64,000 nucleotides of DNA from Oceaniglobus ichthyenteri (GCF_003057885.1 NZ_QAGK01000009.1:62001-126000), one strand, 5' to 3'; shown: positions 1 to 10,263, counted from the first letter of the stretch. Translations and numbers: made by a program. The notes: generated from the letters alone by a model not told the origin.

Positions 1-560
1 CCGCCATCCTGCGCGCGCACGATATCACCAAAATTCAACGATCCGGTGGATATGATCACCCCGACGATGATCAGGCCAATCGACACCTCGTAAGAAATCA
101 TCTGCGCGGCAGAACGCAACGATCCAAGAAACGCATATTTCGAGTTCGCAGCCCAGCCGCCCATGATCACGCCATATACCTCAAGCGAGGAAATCGCGAA
201 AACATACAGAATGGCGACATTGATATCGGCCAAAACCCATGTGTCATTGAATGGAATCACCGCCCAGGCAATCATCGCCAAAACAAAGCTGGCCATCGGC
301 GCCATGATAAACACGGTCCGATCCGCACCGGCAGGTACGACGATTTCCTTGACCACATATTTCAGCGCGTCGGCAACCGATTGCAAAAGGCCGAAAACCC
401 CCACAACGTTGGGACCACGACGCATCTGAACGGCGGCCCAAACCTTGCGGTCGCCATAGACCAAAAACAGCAGTGAAATCATCACAAAGGCGATGACCAA
501 AAGGCTTTGCGCCATTACAAGCAGGGCAATACCCAACCCGGTATCCAGGAAATCAGCCAT
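1..560 (-). CDS. nuoH: NADH-quinone oxidoreductase subunit H (partial)
   Basis: Membrane subunit of complex I that forms part of the quinone-binding cavity at the junction with the peripheral arm. The first 186 residues are in the window and the 3' end lies beyond the left edge. The start [10 protein letters not shown] is followed by a first membrane helix, then the conserved segment [18 protein letters not shown] and the stretch [15 protein letters not shown], both diagnostic of NuoH/ND1. A later [14 protein letters not shown] segment is also typical. It follows the small lipoprotein gene by 36 bases in the nuo operon. The identification is firm; only the length is unknown. Confidence 0.95.
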   Translation of the reverse strand, partial: MADFLDTGLGIALLVMAQSLLVIAFVMISLLFLVYGDRKVWAAVQMRRGPNVVGVFGLLQSVADALKYVVKEIVVPAGADRTVFIMAPMASFVLAMIAWAVIPFNDTWVLADINVAILYVFAISSLEVYGVIMGGWAANSKYAFLGSLRSAAQMISYEVSIGLIIVGVIISTGSLNFGDIVRAQDG

Positions 561-596
561 TGCGTATCACCGTATCCCTTTGAAACATGGGGCCTC

Positions 597-989
597 TCAA
601 ACCGTTGGTATGCCGCGTTCCCGACAGCGCGCAACGACGACTTCGGCGTCAATCGTGCGCACGCCGCGAGGCAGCGCTGGCGATATGGTGTAAACAGCAT
701 CGCCGCGCCAAATGCCACCCCGTTCGTGAACATTTGTCCGCACATGCCGCGCAAATCCATACCCGCGGATCAATGCATACTGCGCCGCAGCACATTCTGC
801 ATAGTTTTCAACATCACCCGGCTTCAGCGCGCCACGCGCCTCCACCAGAAAGTTCGCCAGATCCCCATCCAACAGCCGGGTTTGCACACCCAGATAATCG
901 GGAACCAGACCCAACTGATCAACTGTCGGGTTCGTTGGTCCACAGGCAGCCACCGTGGCGGCCACCAGGATCATGACGAGGGGGCGCAC
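597..989 (-). CDS. Small lipoprotein of the nuo operon
   Basis: A 130-residue protein with a GTG start 6 bases after the nuoG stop. The N-terminus (MRPLVMILVAATVAAC) is a lipoprotein signal with a V-A-A-C lipobox, so Cys16 should be lipidated. The rest is soluble, with no motif I recognise. It sits between nuoG and nuoH, where rhodobacterial nuo operons often carry unidentified reading frames. A link to complex I assembly is possible from position only. An internal ATG at residue 6 is an alternative start, but it would shorten the n-region of the signal. Confidence 0.75.
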   Translation of the reverse strand: MRPLVMILVAATVAACGPTNPTVDQLGLVPDYLGVQTRLLDGDLANFLVEARGALKPGDVENYAECAAAQYALIRGYGFARHVRTNVHERGGIWRGDAVYTISPALPRGVRTIDAEVVVARCRERGIPTV

Positions 990-995
990 GCCCGC

Positions 996-3014
996 TTACT
1001 CGGCCGCCAGAGGCCGGGCCTTGCGGGCCTTGGCATTGGCGCTCAACTCTCCCATCAGGGCGCTGGCCCGGGCGATGGGGTTGGTCAGATAATGATCGCG
1101 CACCGTGGATTGGAACGGTGCCTCACCGGCATCGCCCATCGGCACGGCCTGCCAGTCATTCATCGGGATATCATCGATCAACCCCATATGCGGAACGGCC
1201 TTTACCAACGCCTTGCGCAGCTGCAGCAGCGAATCATAGGGCAACGTTGCCCCCAATTCAGCCGACAATGCCCGCAGAATTGCCCAGTTTTCCTTTGCCT
1301 CGCCCGGTGCAAACCCGGCGCGCAGCGCCAGTTGTGGGCGGCCTTCGGTGTTGACGAAAATCCCCTGCTCTTCGGTCCAGGCCGCGCCGGGCAGAATCAC
1401 ATCGGCGCGGTGGGCGCCCCGGTCGCCATGGCTGCCCTGATAGATAATGAACGGACCTTCGGGAATGTCCCCTTCATCGGCGCCCAGGTTATAAATCACC
1501 TCGGCCCCGTCCAGCGCAGCGGTCAGGCCGCCATCGGTCACGGCCCCCACATCCATCGCGCCGACACGCGCGGCGGCTGTGTGCAGGATCAACAGGCCCG
1601 ACCTGGTTTTTTCCGCCAGGGCCATCGCCTGTGCCAACACCGCGCCGCCGTCTGCACGGCACAACGCGCCCTGCCCGACAATCACCAGCGATGGTTCATC
1701 CACAACCGAGTCAAAATCATTGTCCAGCAGTTTGGCCAAATCCGCAGGGCCGGTGCCGATGTGGTCATACTCATAGGTCAAATCGACCGGTTCACCGATC
1801 AGACCAACGTGCGCGCCGCGCGACCACGCCTTGCGAATCCGCGCATTCAACACCGGCGCTTCCGCGCGGGGGTTGGTGCCGATCAGGTGAATATGCTTGG
1901 CCGAATCAATATCTTCGATCGTGGCGGTGCCCACATACCCGGCGCGATTTCCCGCGGGCAGCTTTGCCCCATCGGTGCGGCATTCGACATTGCCGCCCAA
2001 CCCTTCGATCAGCTCCTTAAGCGCAAATACGGCCTCAACCGGAGCCAGATCACCCACCAGCCCGGCCAATTTTGCGCCCTTCATGGCATTGGCAGCCGCG
2101 CTCAGGGCTTCGGGCCAGGTGGCGGGGCGCAATTTGCCGTTCTCGCGGATATAAGGTGTGTCCAAACGTTGCCGACGCAGGCCATCCCAGACAAAGCGCG
2201 ACTTGTCGCTCAGCCATTCTTCGTTGATTCCGTCGTGGTTGCGCGGCAACAGGCGCATCACTTCGCGGCCCTTGGTATCGACCCGAATGTTCGACCCCAG
2301 CGCATCCATGACATCAATCGTTTCGGTCTTGGTCAATTCCCAAGGCCGGGCCGTAAATGCATAGGGCTTTGAAGTGAGCGCGCCAACCGGGCACAAGTCA
2401 ATGATATTGCCTTGCAGTTCCGATTCCAGCGTCTGACCGAGATAGGATGTGATTTCGGAATCTTCCCCACGGCCCGTCTGGCCCAATTCGGGCATGCCCG
2501 CAACTTCGGTGATGAACCGCACGCACCGGGTACAGGAAATGCAGCGCGTCATATGGGTGCCGACCAACGGCCCCAGATCCATATCGGCGCTGGCGCGTTT
2601 TGGTTCACGGAACCGTGAAAAATCAACGCCATAGGCCATGGCCTGATCTTGCAAATCACATTCGCCGCCCTGATCGCAGATCGGGCAATCCAACGGGTGG
2701 TTGATCAACAAGAATTCCATCACGCCCTCACGGGCCTTTTTCACCATCGGGCTGTTGGTTTTGATCACCGGCGGCGCGCCTTCGGGGCCGGGGCGCAAAT
2801 CGCGCACCTGCATCGCACAGGATGCCGCGGGTTTGGGCGGCCCCCCCACAACCTCAACCAGACACATCCGGCAGTTGCCCGCAATCGACAGGCGTTCGTG
2901 GTAACAGAACCGCGGAATTTCCACCCCGGCCTGTTCACAGGCCTGAATCAGGGTCATCGCCGGGTCGACTTCAATTTCTTTCTCGTCGATCACGATCTTG
3001 CGCAGGGTGCTCAT
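996..3014 (-). CDS. nuoG: NADH-quinone oxidoreductase subunit G
   Basis: Iron-sulfur subunit of the complex I peripheral arm, 672 residues. The N-terminal ferredoxin domain has C37, C48, C51 and C66 for a [2Fe-2S] cluster (N1b). H106, C110, C113 and C119 fit the N5 cluster, and C158, C161, C164 with C208 fit N4. The remainder is the degenerate molybdopterin-oxidoreductase-like domain, at normal length for alphaproteobacteria. An AGGA ribosome site lies 9 bases before the ATG. It is followed closely by a small lipoprotein and nuoH, and preceded by a His-rich exported protein after a 162-base gap. Confidence 0.97.
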   Translation of the reverse strand: MSTLRKIVIDEKEIEVDPAMTLIQACEQAGVEIPRFCYHERLSIAGNCRMCLVEVVGGPPKPAASCAMQVRDLRPGPEGAPPVIKTNSPMVKKAREGVMEFLLINHPLDCPICDQGGECDLQDQAMAYGVDFSRFREPKRASADMDLGPLVGTHMTRCISCTRCVRFITEVAGMPELGQTGRGEDSEITSYLGQTLESELQGNIIDLCPVGALTSKPYAFTARPWELTKTETIDVMDALGSNIRVDTKGREVMRLLPRNHDGINEEWLSDKSRFVWDGLRRQRLDTPYIRENGKLRPATWPEALSAAANAMKGAKLAGLVGDLAPVEAVFALKELIEGLGGNVECRTDGAKLPAGNRAGYVGTATIEDIDSAKHIHLIGTNPRAEAPVLNARIRKAWSRGAHVGLIGEPVDLTYEYDHIGTGPADLAKLLDNDFDSVVDEPSLVIVGQGALCRADGGAVLAQAMALAEKTRSGLLILHTAAARVGAMDVGAVTDGGLTAALDGAEVIYNLGADEGDIPEGPFIIYQGSHGDRGAHRADVILPGAAWTEEQGIFVNTEGRPQLALRAGFAPGEAKENWAILRALSAELGATLPYDSLLQLRKALVKAVPHMGLIDDIPMNDWQAVPMGDAGEAPFQSTVRDHYLTNPIARASALMGELSANAKARKARPLAAE

Positions 3015-3177
3015 CGCTGTCGTCCTTCCCTTGCACGGGCGCGTTTGTGCCCGAAAACTGATGCTTGGGTGCCGAACCTACTGCGCCCAAAGTTGGCCCC
3101 GTTTTGGAGCATCCCGGCGCAAACTGCAACGGCGTTTCCCACAGTTGCATCACTGTGACGCGCCGATAAAACCGCGA

Positions 3178-3615
3178 TCAGCGGCAGCGCCCCTGAAACA
3201 TCCAGGCATCCAACTGTTGCCGCGCATGGCGTTCGACCCGGTGATAGGTCACGCGCGTGGCACCGGGAATCGCCTTGCAATGGGCGACCGACAAATGATC
3301 GGCGGTATGGCGGGCACTGGCATGGTTCACCAGATTGGGTGTTACCAGAATGATGAACCCATTCCCCTTGTCAGTGGTGAAAATCTGTCCATGACGGGGG
3401 AAAAGCGCCTCGGCGTTGAGATGGCCATCACCGTGGTGTGCCGCGCCATGGTGCACCTGACCGCGCAGGAAATGCCCGTAATATTCGGCGCGCGGCGGAA
3501 CACTGTCAAACGCGCCCGGCACAACCAGGGCATGGGTGGGCGCATCCGGCACCTCGTGGGCGACGGACGCGATGGGGCAAAGGGCAACGGTCAAAGTGCA
3601 AAGTATTTTACGCAT
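3178..3615 (-). CDS. His-rich exported protein of the nuo operon
   Basis: A 145-residue protein of unknown function. The start MRKILCTLTVALCPIASVAHE is a signal peptide with a probable cleavage after SVA, so it should be periplasmic. A His-rich patch (GQVHHGAAHHGDGHLNAE) around residue 55 and many other histidines suggest metal binding, which is inference. The ATG overlaps the upstream DUF5333 stop as TGATG, which indicates translational coupling; an in-frame TTG just before it is a less likely start. It lies between DUF5333 and nuoG, so it is co-transcribed with complex I. Confidence 0.7.
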   Translation of the reverse strand: MRKILCTLTVALCPIASVAHEVPDAPTHALVVPGAFDSVPPRAEYYGHFLRGQVHHGAAHHGDGHLNAEALFPRHGQIFTTDKGNGFIILVTPNLVNHASARHTADHLSVAHCKAIPGATRVTYHRVERHARQQLDAWMFQGRCR

Positions 3616-4022
3616 CAATTCTCTTTCAATAGGCGTCCACTGGCGCTGTTTTTCGCAATCTCTTCACGGCCCACCTGGCAAAACCCTTCGGGACTGCCCG
3701 ACTTGGCGCCGCGTTTGGCAAGGTCGGCGCGTATGATGGCGCGCAGCTTTTCCTTTTCGGCCTTGTTTTCCGCGAGATCGCGAATCTGTGTCTCAGTATA
3801 GCCCACTTTTCGCGCATAACTCTCAATCGATTTCAGATAAGTGAATGCCCGGATCATGCGCGGTGAAATGGTCGGGCAATTTTTGCGCACCTCATCGGCC
3901 AACCCAAGCGCGTAGAACATGGCATACACTTGTGGTTCTTTGTTGATTGGCGGCAAAGCCTGTGCTGCCACGGGAAAGGCAAGCGTTGCACAAAGTGCCG
4001 CACTGGTTAAAAATCTGCTCAT
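3615..4022 (-). CDS. DUF5333-type exported protein
   Basis: A 135-residue protein with an N-terminal signal peptide (MSRFLTSAALCATLAFPVAAQA). The mature part begins LPPINKEPQVYAMFYALGLA and has two cysteines (in RKNCPT and EGFCQVG) that could form a disulfide. It resembles the DUF5333 family found in Rhodobacterales nuo operons, whose function is unknown. I chose this ATG because GGAG lies 6 bases upstream; an ATG five codons earlier has no ribosome site. Its stop overlaps the next start. Confidence 0.75.
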   Translation of the reverse strand: MSRFLTSAALCATLAFPVAAQALPPINKEPQVYAMFYALGLADEVRKNCPTISPRMIRAFTYLKSIESYARKVGYTETQIRDLAENKAEKEKLRAIIRADLAKRGAKSGSPEGFCQVGREEIAKNSASGRLLKEN

Positions 4023-4161
4023 TTGCTGCTCCGACATTTGGGTTCAGGTGTCCGCACACTCCGAAAACGCATATTTTGACGCGCCCAGTCCAACGTGGCC
4101 CCTGATATGATTTTATTCAACCCAAGCGGCAAAAACCCGCGCAACCGTGATCAGCGCCGTT

Positions 4162-4305
4162 TCAGCCACGCCAAACCAAAGGCCCGATCACCACGTCCAA
4201 GCCATCATCGGCCAAACGCAAGACAAAACCGGGGCTGCGGCCACCCGCGGTCATGGAAAAGAACGCCAATGTGAACCCGGCGATATGATCGCCTTCGGGC
4301 TGCAT
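4162..4305 (-). CDS. 47-residue ORF overlapping the upstream lipoprotein stop
   Basis: This short frame begins MQPEGDHIAGFTL and ends IGPLVWRG. Its ATG overlaps the TGA of the lipoprotein gene as TGATG, the same arrangement as DUF5333 and its downstream neighbour. Its frame stays open upstream of the ATG for some codons, so it could be the displaced C-terminus of the lipoprotein after a frameshift, or a separate coupled small gene. The composition looks protein-like (alternating beta-type hydrophobic pattern). No signal peptide or known motif is seen. Confidence 0.4.
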   Translation of the reverse strand: MQPEGDHIAGFTLAFFSMTAGGRSPGFVLRLADDGLDVVIGPLVWRG

Positions 4306-4661
4306 CACCGGGCGGTGCAGACCCCGGAAAAGATCATATCGCCATCATCCAAGCGGGTTGCCCGCCATTCGCCGGAAGAATCCGTATCCCAGGCAATGTC
4401 AGAGCCGCCATAAGTCAACAGGCAATACCCTGTCGCCGGGTGGCGCACGCTTTCGCGCACCGCGTCGATGTCTGCGCCTTTGGCTTCAACCTTTACTGAA
4501 AACTGCCGCGCCTCGGCGCCTTTTGACAGTTTTGACCGGTACGGAAGCGTAATTTCAGGCGCAGCTTTGTTAAACCCCAACCGTTGCTGGATGCCACAGC
4601 CCGAAAGCAGACCTGCCATAACCGCCCCAATCACGGCAATTCGTCCAAATCTGAGACCCAT
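4305..4661 (-). CDS. Lipoprotein of the nuo operon
   Basis: A 118-residue protein starting 8 bases after the nuoF stop. The signal MGLRFGRIAVIGAVMAGLLSGC carries an L-S-G-C lipobox, so Cys22 should be the lipid attachment site. The mature domain has two further cysteines (ATGYCLLTYGG and FSGVCTAR). Function is unknown. The gene is in the nuo operon and directly followed, with overlapping stop and start, by a 47-residue frame that may be its continuation. Confidence 0.7.
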   Translation of the reverse strand: MGLRFGRIAVIGAVMAGLLSGCGIQQRLGFNKAAPEITLPYRSKLSKGAEARQFSVKVEAKGADIDAVRESVRHPATGYCLLTYGGSDIAWDTDSSGEWRATRLDDGDMIFSGVCTAR

Positions 4662-4669
4662 GATCCGAC

Positions 4670-5962
4670 CTACTCTGCCGCAAGGGGCGATCTGGCCCGT
4701 TTGTGTTTGATCCGGTCTTCGATTTCGTCGCGGAAGTGGCGAATCAATCCCTGAATCGGCCAGGCCGCAGCATCGCCAAGGGCACAGATCGTGTGGCCTT
4801 CGACCTGCTTGGTCACGTCAAGCAGCATGTCGATTTCTTCGGGCTGTGCGTCGCCCCTGACCAGACGTTCCATCACCCGCATCATCCATCCGGTGCCTTC
4901 CCGGCACGGGGTGCATTGGCCACAGCTTTCGTGTTTGTAAAACGCCGCCAGCCGCCAGATCGCCTTGATCACATCGGTGCTTTGATCCATCACGATCACC
5001 GCCGCGGTGCCAAGGCCCGATTTCTGCTCGCGCAGCCAATCGAAATCCATGATCGCTTCTTCTTGCATGATCTTTCCGGGCAATAACGGCACCGAACTGC
5101 CGCCGGGAATCACTGCCTTCAGGTTGCTCCAACCACCGCGAATACCGCCGCAGTGGCGCTCGATCAGCTCTTCAAAACTGATCGACATGGCTTCTTCTAC
5201 GACACAGGGGTTGTTCACGTGGCCCGAAATCGCAAACAGTTTCGTGCCCGAGTTATTCGCCCGCCCGAACCCCGAAAACCATTCCGGCCCTCGCCGCAGG
5301 ATTGTGGGCACAACGGCGATGGATTCAACGTTGTTCACCGTCGTCGGACAGCCATAAAGGCCCGCACCGGCGGGAAACGGGGGTTTCATCCGCGGCATGC
5401 CTTTTTTGCCCTCAAGGCTTTCAAGCAGCGCGGTTTCTTCGCCACAGATATAGGCCCCCGCCCCATGGGACAGATACAGATCAAAATCCCACCCCGAACC
5501 GGCGGCGTTGCGCCCCAACAATCCATCGTCATAGGCGGCATCAATCGCCGCCTGCAGCGCCTCACGCTCGCGGATATATTCGCCGCGGATATAGATGTAG
5601 CAGGCGTGCGCCTGCATCGCGAACGACGCGATCAGACATCCTTCGATCAGGGTATGTGGATCATGGCGCATGATCTCGCGGTCTTTGCATGTGCCGGGTT
5701 CGGATTCATCTGCATTCACCACCAGATAGGATGGCCGCCCATCGCTTTCCTTGGGCATGAATGACCATTTCAAACCGGTTGGAAACCCCGCGCCGCCCCG
5801 GCCCCGCAAACCCGAGGCTTTCATCTGATCGACGATCCAATCCCGGCCCTTCTTGATGATATCGGCCGTGCCATCCCAATGTCCGCGCGCCTTGGCCCCG
5901 GCCAACGAGCGGTCGTGCATACCATAGAGATTGGTAAAAATCCGGTCCTGGTCTTTCAACAT
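4670..5962 (-). CDS. nuoF: NADH-quinone oxidoreductase subunit F
   Basis: NADH- and FMN-binding subunit of complex I, 430 residues, the usual length. The Gly-rich NADH/FMN motif [15 protein letters not shown] begins near residue 54, and a second Gly-rich element ([18 protein letters not shown]) near residue 165. C347, C350, C353 and C393 (from [15 protein letters not shown] and HTICALGD) ligate the N3 [4Fe-4S] cluster. It takes electrons from NADH and passes them to NuoG. It follows a small membrane protein and nuoE, the normal E-F partner order. Confidence 0.97.
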   Translation of the reverse strand: MLKDQDRIFTNLYGMHDRSLAGAKARGHWDGTADIIKKGRDWIVDQMKASGLRGRGGAGFPTGLKWSFMPKESDGRPSYLVVNADESEPGTCKDREIMRHDPHTLIEGCLIASFAMQAHACYIYIRGEYIREREALQAAIDAAYDDGLLGRNAAGSGWDFDLYLSHGAGAYICGEETALLESLEGKKGMPRMKPPFPAGAGLYGCPTTVNNVESIAVVPTILRRGPEWFSGFGRANNSGTKLFAISGHVNNPCVVEEAMSISFEELIERHCGGIRGGWSNLKAVIPGGSSVPLLPGKIMQEEAIMDFDWLREQKSGLGTAAVIVMDQSTDVIKAIWRLAAFYKHESCGQCTPCREGTGWMMRVMERLVRGDAQPEEIDMLLDVTKQVEGHTICALGDAAAWPIQGLIRHFRDEIEDRIKHKRARSPLAAE

Positions 5963-5977
5963 CTTATCGTCCTTACC

Positions 5978-6211
5978 TCAGCGGGAATCATTGGCGCGTT
6001 TTCTGCGCCAAACCCGATATGTCACCACCAACGCCCACACCATCACGGCAAGCGCGGCAAAATCAAACAGGAACAAGACCCGCGTTGTGATATAGCCCTG
6101 CGCGCCCAGAAATTGCAGCCCCATCCAAACCACCACCGCCCCGGCAATCGCAAACCCCGCCGCACGCTGCTGGCGCGCAAGGGAAAGTTCAAGATCGGAA
6201 CGGTCGGTCAT
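5978..6211 (-). CDS. DUF5337-type small membrane protein
   Basis: A 77-residue protein with two predicted membrane helices (around residues 18-35 and 44-62) and a basic C-terminus (RVWRRKRANDSR). It lies between nuoE and nuoF, the position of the DUF5337 family in Rhodobacterales. Its role is unknown; an accessory or assembly role for complex I is a positional guess. An in-frame TTG precedes the ATG; the ATG is the preferred start. Confidence 0.75.
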   Translation of the reverse strand: MTDRSDLELSLARQQRAAGFAIAGAVVVWMGLQFLGAQGYITTRVLFLFDFAALAVMVWALVVTYRVWRRKRANDSR

Positions 6212-6247
6212 CAAGGCGTCCTTGTTCGATAGCGTTTTTCAACCCAT

Positions 6248-7423
6248 TCAGTACTTAGCGCGGTTCGAGAACTCTGTCTCCTCTCCTGCCGCCAAAACTT
6301 TGGCCTGGGCCACCCAATCATCGCGCATCACCCGGCCTTTGAACCCTTCGAGGTTGTCATCAACCCAGGCAATTTCTGCCGGGGTCCAGGCCGCAATCTG
6401 ATCAAAGTGATAAAACCCCAGACCGTGCAACAACTCTTCCAGCTTTGGCCCGACGCCCTTGATCATCTTCAGGTCATCGGCCTTGCCGTCACGCGCGCCA
6501 GTCAAAGACGCAGGGCGCGACGCTTCGGGCGTATCGCCCTGATCCGTCTCAATCTCGGGGCGCGCGATGCCTTCGGCGGTGGCCTCTTGTTTGGTGATCC
6601 CGGTATCATCGGCGGGCGTGTCGGCCGCGGGTTTCGGGCCGGGCGTCGGTTTGTCGGTATTGGCCGAGGGCGGCATCATATCGTCGCGCGCGCTGTCCTG
6701 GGCTGCACCGTCGTTACGTTGCACCCACGGGGTAATCAGCGGCACTTCGGTTCCGTCAATACGTTTGATCGTATCGCCCAGATCACGGGCCAGGGTGGCG
6801 CTGGCATTCAGTGGCACGCGCCCCTCAAAGTGGTCGGTCAGGCTGGTCAGGCCGCTGGCGGGTTCGGCGGCATAACGGCCATTTTGTGGCCCCGGTGTCG
6901 GCACTTTTCCGGCTGCCAGATCATCCAGCAAACCGGCCATTATATCGGCGGTCAGATCTTCGTAATAATCCTTGCCGATATGGGCCATGGGCGCGTTGGC
7001 ACAGGCTCCCAGACATTCAACCTCTTCCCACGAAAACTTGCCATCAGCGCTTAATGTATTCGGTGATCTGGCGATCTTTTCCTTGCACACCCCGATCAAA
7101 TCCTCGGCGCCGCAAATCATACAGGACGTGGTGCCGCAAATCTGAATATGAGCCACCGACCCAACCGGTTGCAGATGGAACATGAAATAGAATGTCGCCA
7201 CTTCGAGCACGCGAATATATGCCAGATCCAGCATGCGCCCGACTTCTTCGATGGCGGGGCGGGTCAGCCAGCCTTCTTGTTCCTGCGCGCGCCACAAAAG
7301 CGGGATCACGGCGCTGGCCTGTCGGCCTTCGGGAAATTTTGTCATCTGCGCCTCGGCCCAGGCCTGATTGGCCGGGGTGAAGGCGAATGTATCGGGTTGT
7401 TCTGGGTGAAGGCGGCGGAGCAT
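6248..7423 (-). CDS. nuoE: NADH-quinone oxidoreductase subunit E with C-terminal extension
   Basis: The 24-kDa [2Fe-2S] subunit of complex I, partner of NuoF. C96, C101, C137 and C141 are the N1a ligands (CGTTSC and [10 protein letters not shown]). The thioredoxin-like core ends near residue 175. The protein is 391 residues, about twice the E. coli subunit. Residues about 240-310 are a low-complexity Pro/Thr/Asp-rich linker, and residues about 315-375 form a helix-hairpin-helix-like domain ([17 protein letters not shown]). Long NuoE forms are known in rhodobacteria; the job of the tail is not known to me. Confidence 0.96.
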   Translation of the reverse strand: MLRRLHPEQPDTFAFTPANQAWAEAQMTKFPEGRQASAVIPLLWRAQEQEGWLTRPAIEEVGRMLDLAYIRVLEVATFYFMFHLQPVGSVAHIQICGTTSCMICGAEDLIGVCKEKIARSPNTLSADGKFSWEEVECLGACANAPMAHIGKDYYEDLTADIMAGLLDDLAAGKVPTPGPQNGRYAAEPASGLTSLTDHFEGRVPLNASATLARDLGDTIKRIDGTEVPLITPWVQRNDGAAQDSARDDMMPPSANTDKPTPGPKPAADTPADDTGITKQEATAEGIARPEIETDQGDTPEASRPASLTGARDGKADDLKMIKGVGPKLEELLHGLGFYHFDQIAAWTPAEIAWVDDNLEGFKGRVMRDDWVAQAKVLAAGEETEFSNRAKY

Positions 7424-7461
7424 CTAAATCAGACCCTTGTAGACTTGGCAGAGGACAAAGC

Positions 7462-7491
7462 CCCCGGCGGGAGTATTTTGCGTAAAAGAAA
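7462..7491 (+). repeat. Intercistronic element copy 1 (nuoD-nuoE gap)
   Basis: The plus strand reads CCCCCGGCGGGAGTATTTTG followed by CGTAAAAGAAA. It lies just after the nuoD stop codon, read antisense to the genes. It matches the elements at 11,951 and 22,546: a CGGCGGG-like block, then TATTTT, then an A-rich AAGAAA tail. Confidence 0.55.
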
Positions 7492-7500
7492 CATCGCCGC

Positions 7501-8709
7501 TTAGCGGTCAATCTCTCCGAACACCACATCCATGGTGCCGATAATCGCGGCAACATCGGCCAACTGGTGGCCCTTGGCGACGTGATCCATGGCTTGCAGG
7601 TGCAAGAACCCCGGCGCACGCAGTTTTGCGCGATAAGGTTTATTGGTGCCATCGGCCACAAGATACACGCCAAATTCGCCTTTCGGCGCCTCAACGGCGG
7701 CATAAATTTCGCCTGCGGGCACGTGAAACCCTTCGGTGTAAAGTTTGAAGTGGTGAATCAGAGCCTCCATCGAGGTTTTCATATCCCCACGGGTTGGCGG
7801 TGTCATTTTTCCACGGGCCATGACCGGGCCGGGTTCCTTGCGCAGCTTTTCACAGGCTTGGTGAATAATTTTCACCGATTCGCGCATTTCCTGCATCCGC
7901 ACCAGATAACGATCGTAACAATCGCCATTTTTACCCACAGGAATGCCAAATTCAAATTCGTCATAGCATTCATAGGGTTCCGCGCGGCGCAGATCCCAGG
8001 CCATGCCACTGCCGCGCACCATCACGCCCGAAAATCCCCAATCCAGGGCCTCTTGTTCGGTCACAACACCGATATCGGCGTTGCGCATTTTGAAAATGCG
8101 GTTTTCGGTCAGCAGCTCATCAATGTCGTCCATCACACGCGGGAAATCTTTGGCCCATGCGTCGATATCTTCGATCAGATCGGGCGGCAGATCCTGATGC
8201 ACGCCACCGGGGCGGAAATACGCCGCATGAAGGCGCGCGCCACAGGCCCGCTCGTAAAAAATCATCAGTTTTTCACGCTCTTCAAAGCCCCACAAAGGCG
8301 GGGTCAGCGCACCAACATCCATTGCCTGAGTGGTAACGTTCAGCAAATGATTGAGAATGCGGCCGATTTCGCAATACAGAACCCGAATCAAGGACGCGCG
8401 GCGCGGCACCACAGTACCGGTAAGCCGTTCAATCGCCAGGCACCAGGCGTGTTCCTGATTCATCGGGCTGACATAATCCAGCCGGTCGAAATAGGGCAGG
8501 TTTTGCAGATACGTCCGCGATTCCATCAGCTTTTCAGTACCGCGGTGCAACAACCCGATATGCGGGTCGCAGCGTTCCACAACCTCGCCATCCAGTTCCA
8601 GAACCAGACGCAGCACACCATGGGCCGCCGGGTGTTGGGGCCCAAAGTTGATGTTGAAATTGCGGATTCTCTGTTCGCCGGTCAGCGTGTCGTTGAATTG
8701 TCCGTCCAT
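7501..8709 (-). CDS. nuoD: NADH-quinone oxidoreductase subunit D
   Basis: The 49-kDa subunit of complex I, related to the large subunit of NiFe hydrogenases, forming the quinone site with NuoB. It is 402 residues, the standard length for a separate NuoD. Diagnostic segments are [21 protein letters not shown] (shown here in part), [18 protein letters not shown] and [17 protein letters not shown], and the C-terminal [19 protein letters not shown]. The stop is one base away from the sulfotransferase end of the operon, so nuoC and nuoD are not directly adjacent here. Confidence 0.97.
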   Translation of the reverse strand: MDGQFNDTLTGEQRIRNFNINFGPQHPAAHGVLRLVLELDGEVVERCDPHIGLLHRGTEKLMESRTYLQNLPYFDRLDYVSPMNQEHAWCLAIERLTGTVVPRRASLIRVLYCEIGRILNHLLNVTTQAMDVGALTPPLWGFEEREKLMIFYERACGARLHAAYFRPGGVHQDLPPDLIEDIDAWAKDFPRVMDDIDELLTENRIFKMRNADIGVVTEQEALDWGFSGVMVRGSGMAWDLRRAEPYECYDEFEFGIPVGKNGDCYDRYLVRMQEMRESVKIIHQACEKLRKEPGPVMARGKMTPPTRGDMKTSMEALIHHFKLYTEGFHVPAGEIYAAVEAPKGEFGVYLVADGTNKPYRAKLRAPGFLHLQAMDHVAKGHQLADVAAIIGTMDVVFGEIDR

Positions 8710-8710
8710 A

Positions 8711-9652
8711 TCACACCTTTACCCTATTGGCCTGCCACGCCTCGGGCAGACGACCCAATCGATGGGCCACATGATCGTATTGCGGCGCAAGCCACTCTTG
8801 CGCCTTGTCGCGCAACCGCTCGGGCATGTCCAGCGTCGCGCCCTCATGAACACGCCGTGTTTGTACTCCGGAAATGGCCGCCAGATCCAGAAAATCGCAA
8901 ATCCGGGTCATTCCGTCACCGCCGAACAGGTCTTCGTAAAATATCGTCAACAGCTTTCCTTCGGGCACCGCATCGTGCAACCGGGTCAGCGCGCCGGCAT
9001 AATCGCCGCGTATCTCAATCTCGCGTTCATCCCCGGCAATGGTCCGCATCAGGATGTTTCTGGCCTTGTTGGGGTCCAGAATACCGGTTTCGCTGCGCCG
9101 GGTTGCAATCATCCGCACGTGTGACCAAAGCCGCGCCACCGGATCGCGCATCAGATAAATGAACCGCACATCGTCAGTCAATTCCGCCATCGCGCGCAAT
9201 CGCGCCACAGGCAACAACCCATAGGCCGGGGTGACATCGCCAATTACATGGGCCGCCCCCTGCCCGTGTGTCAGGTAATCCATGTAGGCACCGGGGTTTT
9301 CCCCGCCGCCGTTCAGCACCTGCAACCAATCGTCGCGGTCTTTGATCCGGCGCGACAGATCGGCCTTTTTCGCCCCTTTCGCATCCGCGACACGCGCCGC
9401 CAACTTATCACGCCACAGGGTGATTTCGCGAATATGGGGTTCGAATTTGCCTTTTTCCAACGCGTCGAAATAATGCAGTTCTTTTACCGTGCGCAAATGG
9501 CATGCGGGATGGTCAACCAATGCCTCATGCAACCACGAGGTGCCAGATTTCGTTGCGCCCACACAGAACATCAACACGGTATCGCGGGCGGTTTTTTTAC
9601 CTTTGCCCATCAAGCGTGACATTATGTTGGGGGCGCGCACCACTGGCGTCAC
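8711..9652 (-). CDS. Sulfotransferase-family protein within the nuo operon
   Basis: A 313-residue protein of the PAPS-dependent sulfotransferase fold. The 5'-phosphosulfate loop is GATKSGTSW (Lys35), and the 3'-phosphate motif is [10 protein letters not shown] (Arg169). A charged helix-rich stretch lies between. The GTG start overlaps the nuoC stop as GTGA, and the stop is one base before the nuoD start, so it is fully embedded and translationally coupled in the complex I operon. The acceptor is unknown: candidates are surface polysaccharide, lipid or a small molecule. No signal peptide, so probably cytosolic. Codon use looks like that of its neighbours. Confidence 0.88.
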   Translation of the reverse strand: MTPVVRAPNIMSRLMGKGKKTARDTVLMFCVGATKSGTSWLHEALVDHPACHLRTVKELHYFDALEKGKFEPHIREITLWRDKLAARVADAKGAKKADLSRRIKDRDDWLQVLNGGGENPGAYMDYLTHGQGAAHVIGDVTPAYGLLPVARLRAMAELTDDVRFIYLMRDPVARLWSHVRMIATRRSETGILDPNKARNILMRTIAGDEREIEIRGDYAGALTRLHDAVPEGKLLTIFYEDLFGGDGMTRICDFLDLAAISGVQTRRVHEGATLDMPERLRDKAQEWLAPQYDHVAHRLGRLPEAWQANRVKV

Positions 9653-10263
9653 TTGGCGCCATCTGCGGCCTTGTCATCGCCGGGCAGAATGTATTCGGCA
9701 CCTTCCCACGGCGACATGAAATCAAACTGGCGATATTCCTGCACCAATTTGACCGGCTCATAGACCACCCGTTTTTGCGCCTCGTCATAGCGCACTTCGG
9801 TATAGCCAGTTGTCGGGAAATCCTTGCGCAACGGATGGCCGCGAAAGCCATAATCGGTAAGGATACGGCGCAAATCGGGGTGGCCGGTGAACAACAGGCC
9901 GAACATATCGAAAATCTCGCGTTCAAACCAGTTTGCGCTGGGATGCACCTCGATGATTGATGGCAACATATCCTCTTCGCGCGCAGCAATGCGCAGACGA
10001 ATACGCTGATTCTGGTACATCGACAGGAAATGATACACCACATCGAACCGCGCCGCGCGCGCCGGATAATCGACCGCAGTGATATCGATCAAAGTTGAAA
10101 AACGACAGGTGCGATCGGTTTTCAGAAACTCGACAAACGACACCAGTGACGATGGCGCGATTTCCATCGTCAATTCGCCATGGGACACGGCATAAGACAG
10201 CACGCAATCGGGGCGCTTTGCCTCGATATGGGAACCAAGTTCGGTCAGGGCGTCGGTCATCAT
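9649..10263 (-). CDS. nuoC: NADH-quinone oxidoreductase subunit C
   Basis: The 30-kDa subunit of complex I, 204 residues, in the peripheral arm. The signature ERE(I)[23 protein letters not shown] is present in parts around residues 113-140, followed by GHPLRKDFP. The ATG overlaps the nuoB stop as TAATG; a second ATG follows immediately. The stop overlaps the sulfotransferase start. It is a separate protein, not fused to NuoD. Confidence 0.97.
   Translation of the reverse strand: MMTDALTELGSHIEAKRPDCVLSYAVSHGELTMEIAPSSLVSFVEFLKTDRTCRFSTLIDITAVDYPARAARFDVVYHFLSMYQNQRIRLRIAAREEDMLPSIIEVHPSANWFEREIFDMFGLLFTGHPDLRRILTDYGFRGHPLRKDFPTTGYTEVRYDEAQKRVVYEPVKLVQEYRQFDFMSPWEGAEYILPGDDKAADGAK

Noticed and set aside
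507-2372. 621-residue plus-strand open frame opposite nuoG and the lipoprotein gene
   Set aside because: It is antisense to a well-supported nuoG with intact cluster cysteines, and its composition (many Arg, Gln, His) is that of a GC-rich shadow frame.
2998-3801. 267-residue plus-strand open frame over the nuoG start, His-rich and DUF5333 genes
   Set aside because: The minus-strand genes have signal peptides, ribosome sites and coupled starts, whereas this frame has none.
7567-9162. 531-residue plus-strand open frame opposite nuoD and the sulfotransferase
   Set aside because: Antisense to nuoD and a clear PAPS-motif protein; no motif or sensible N-terminus of its own.
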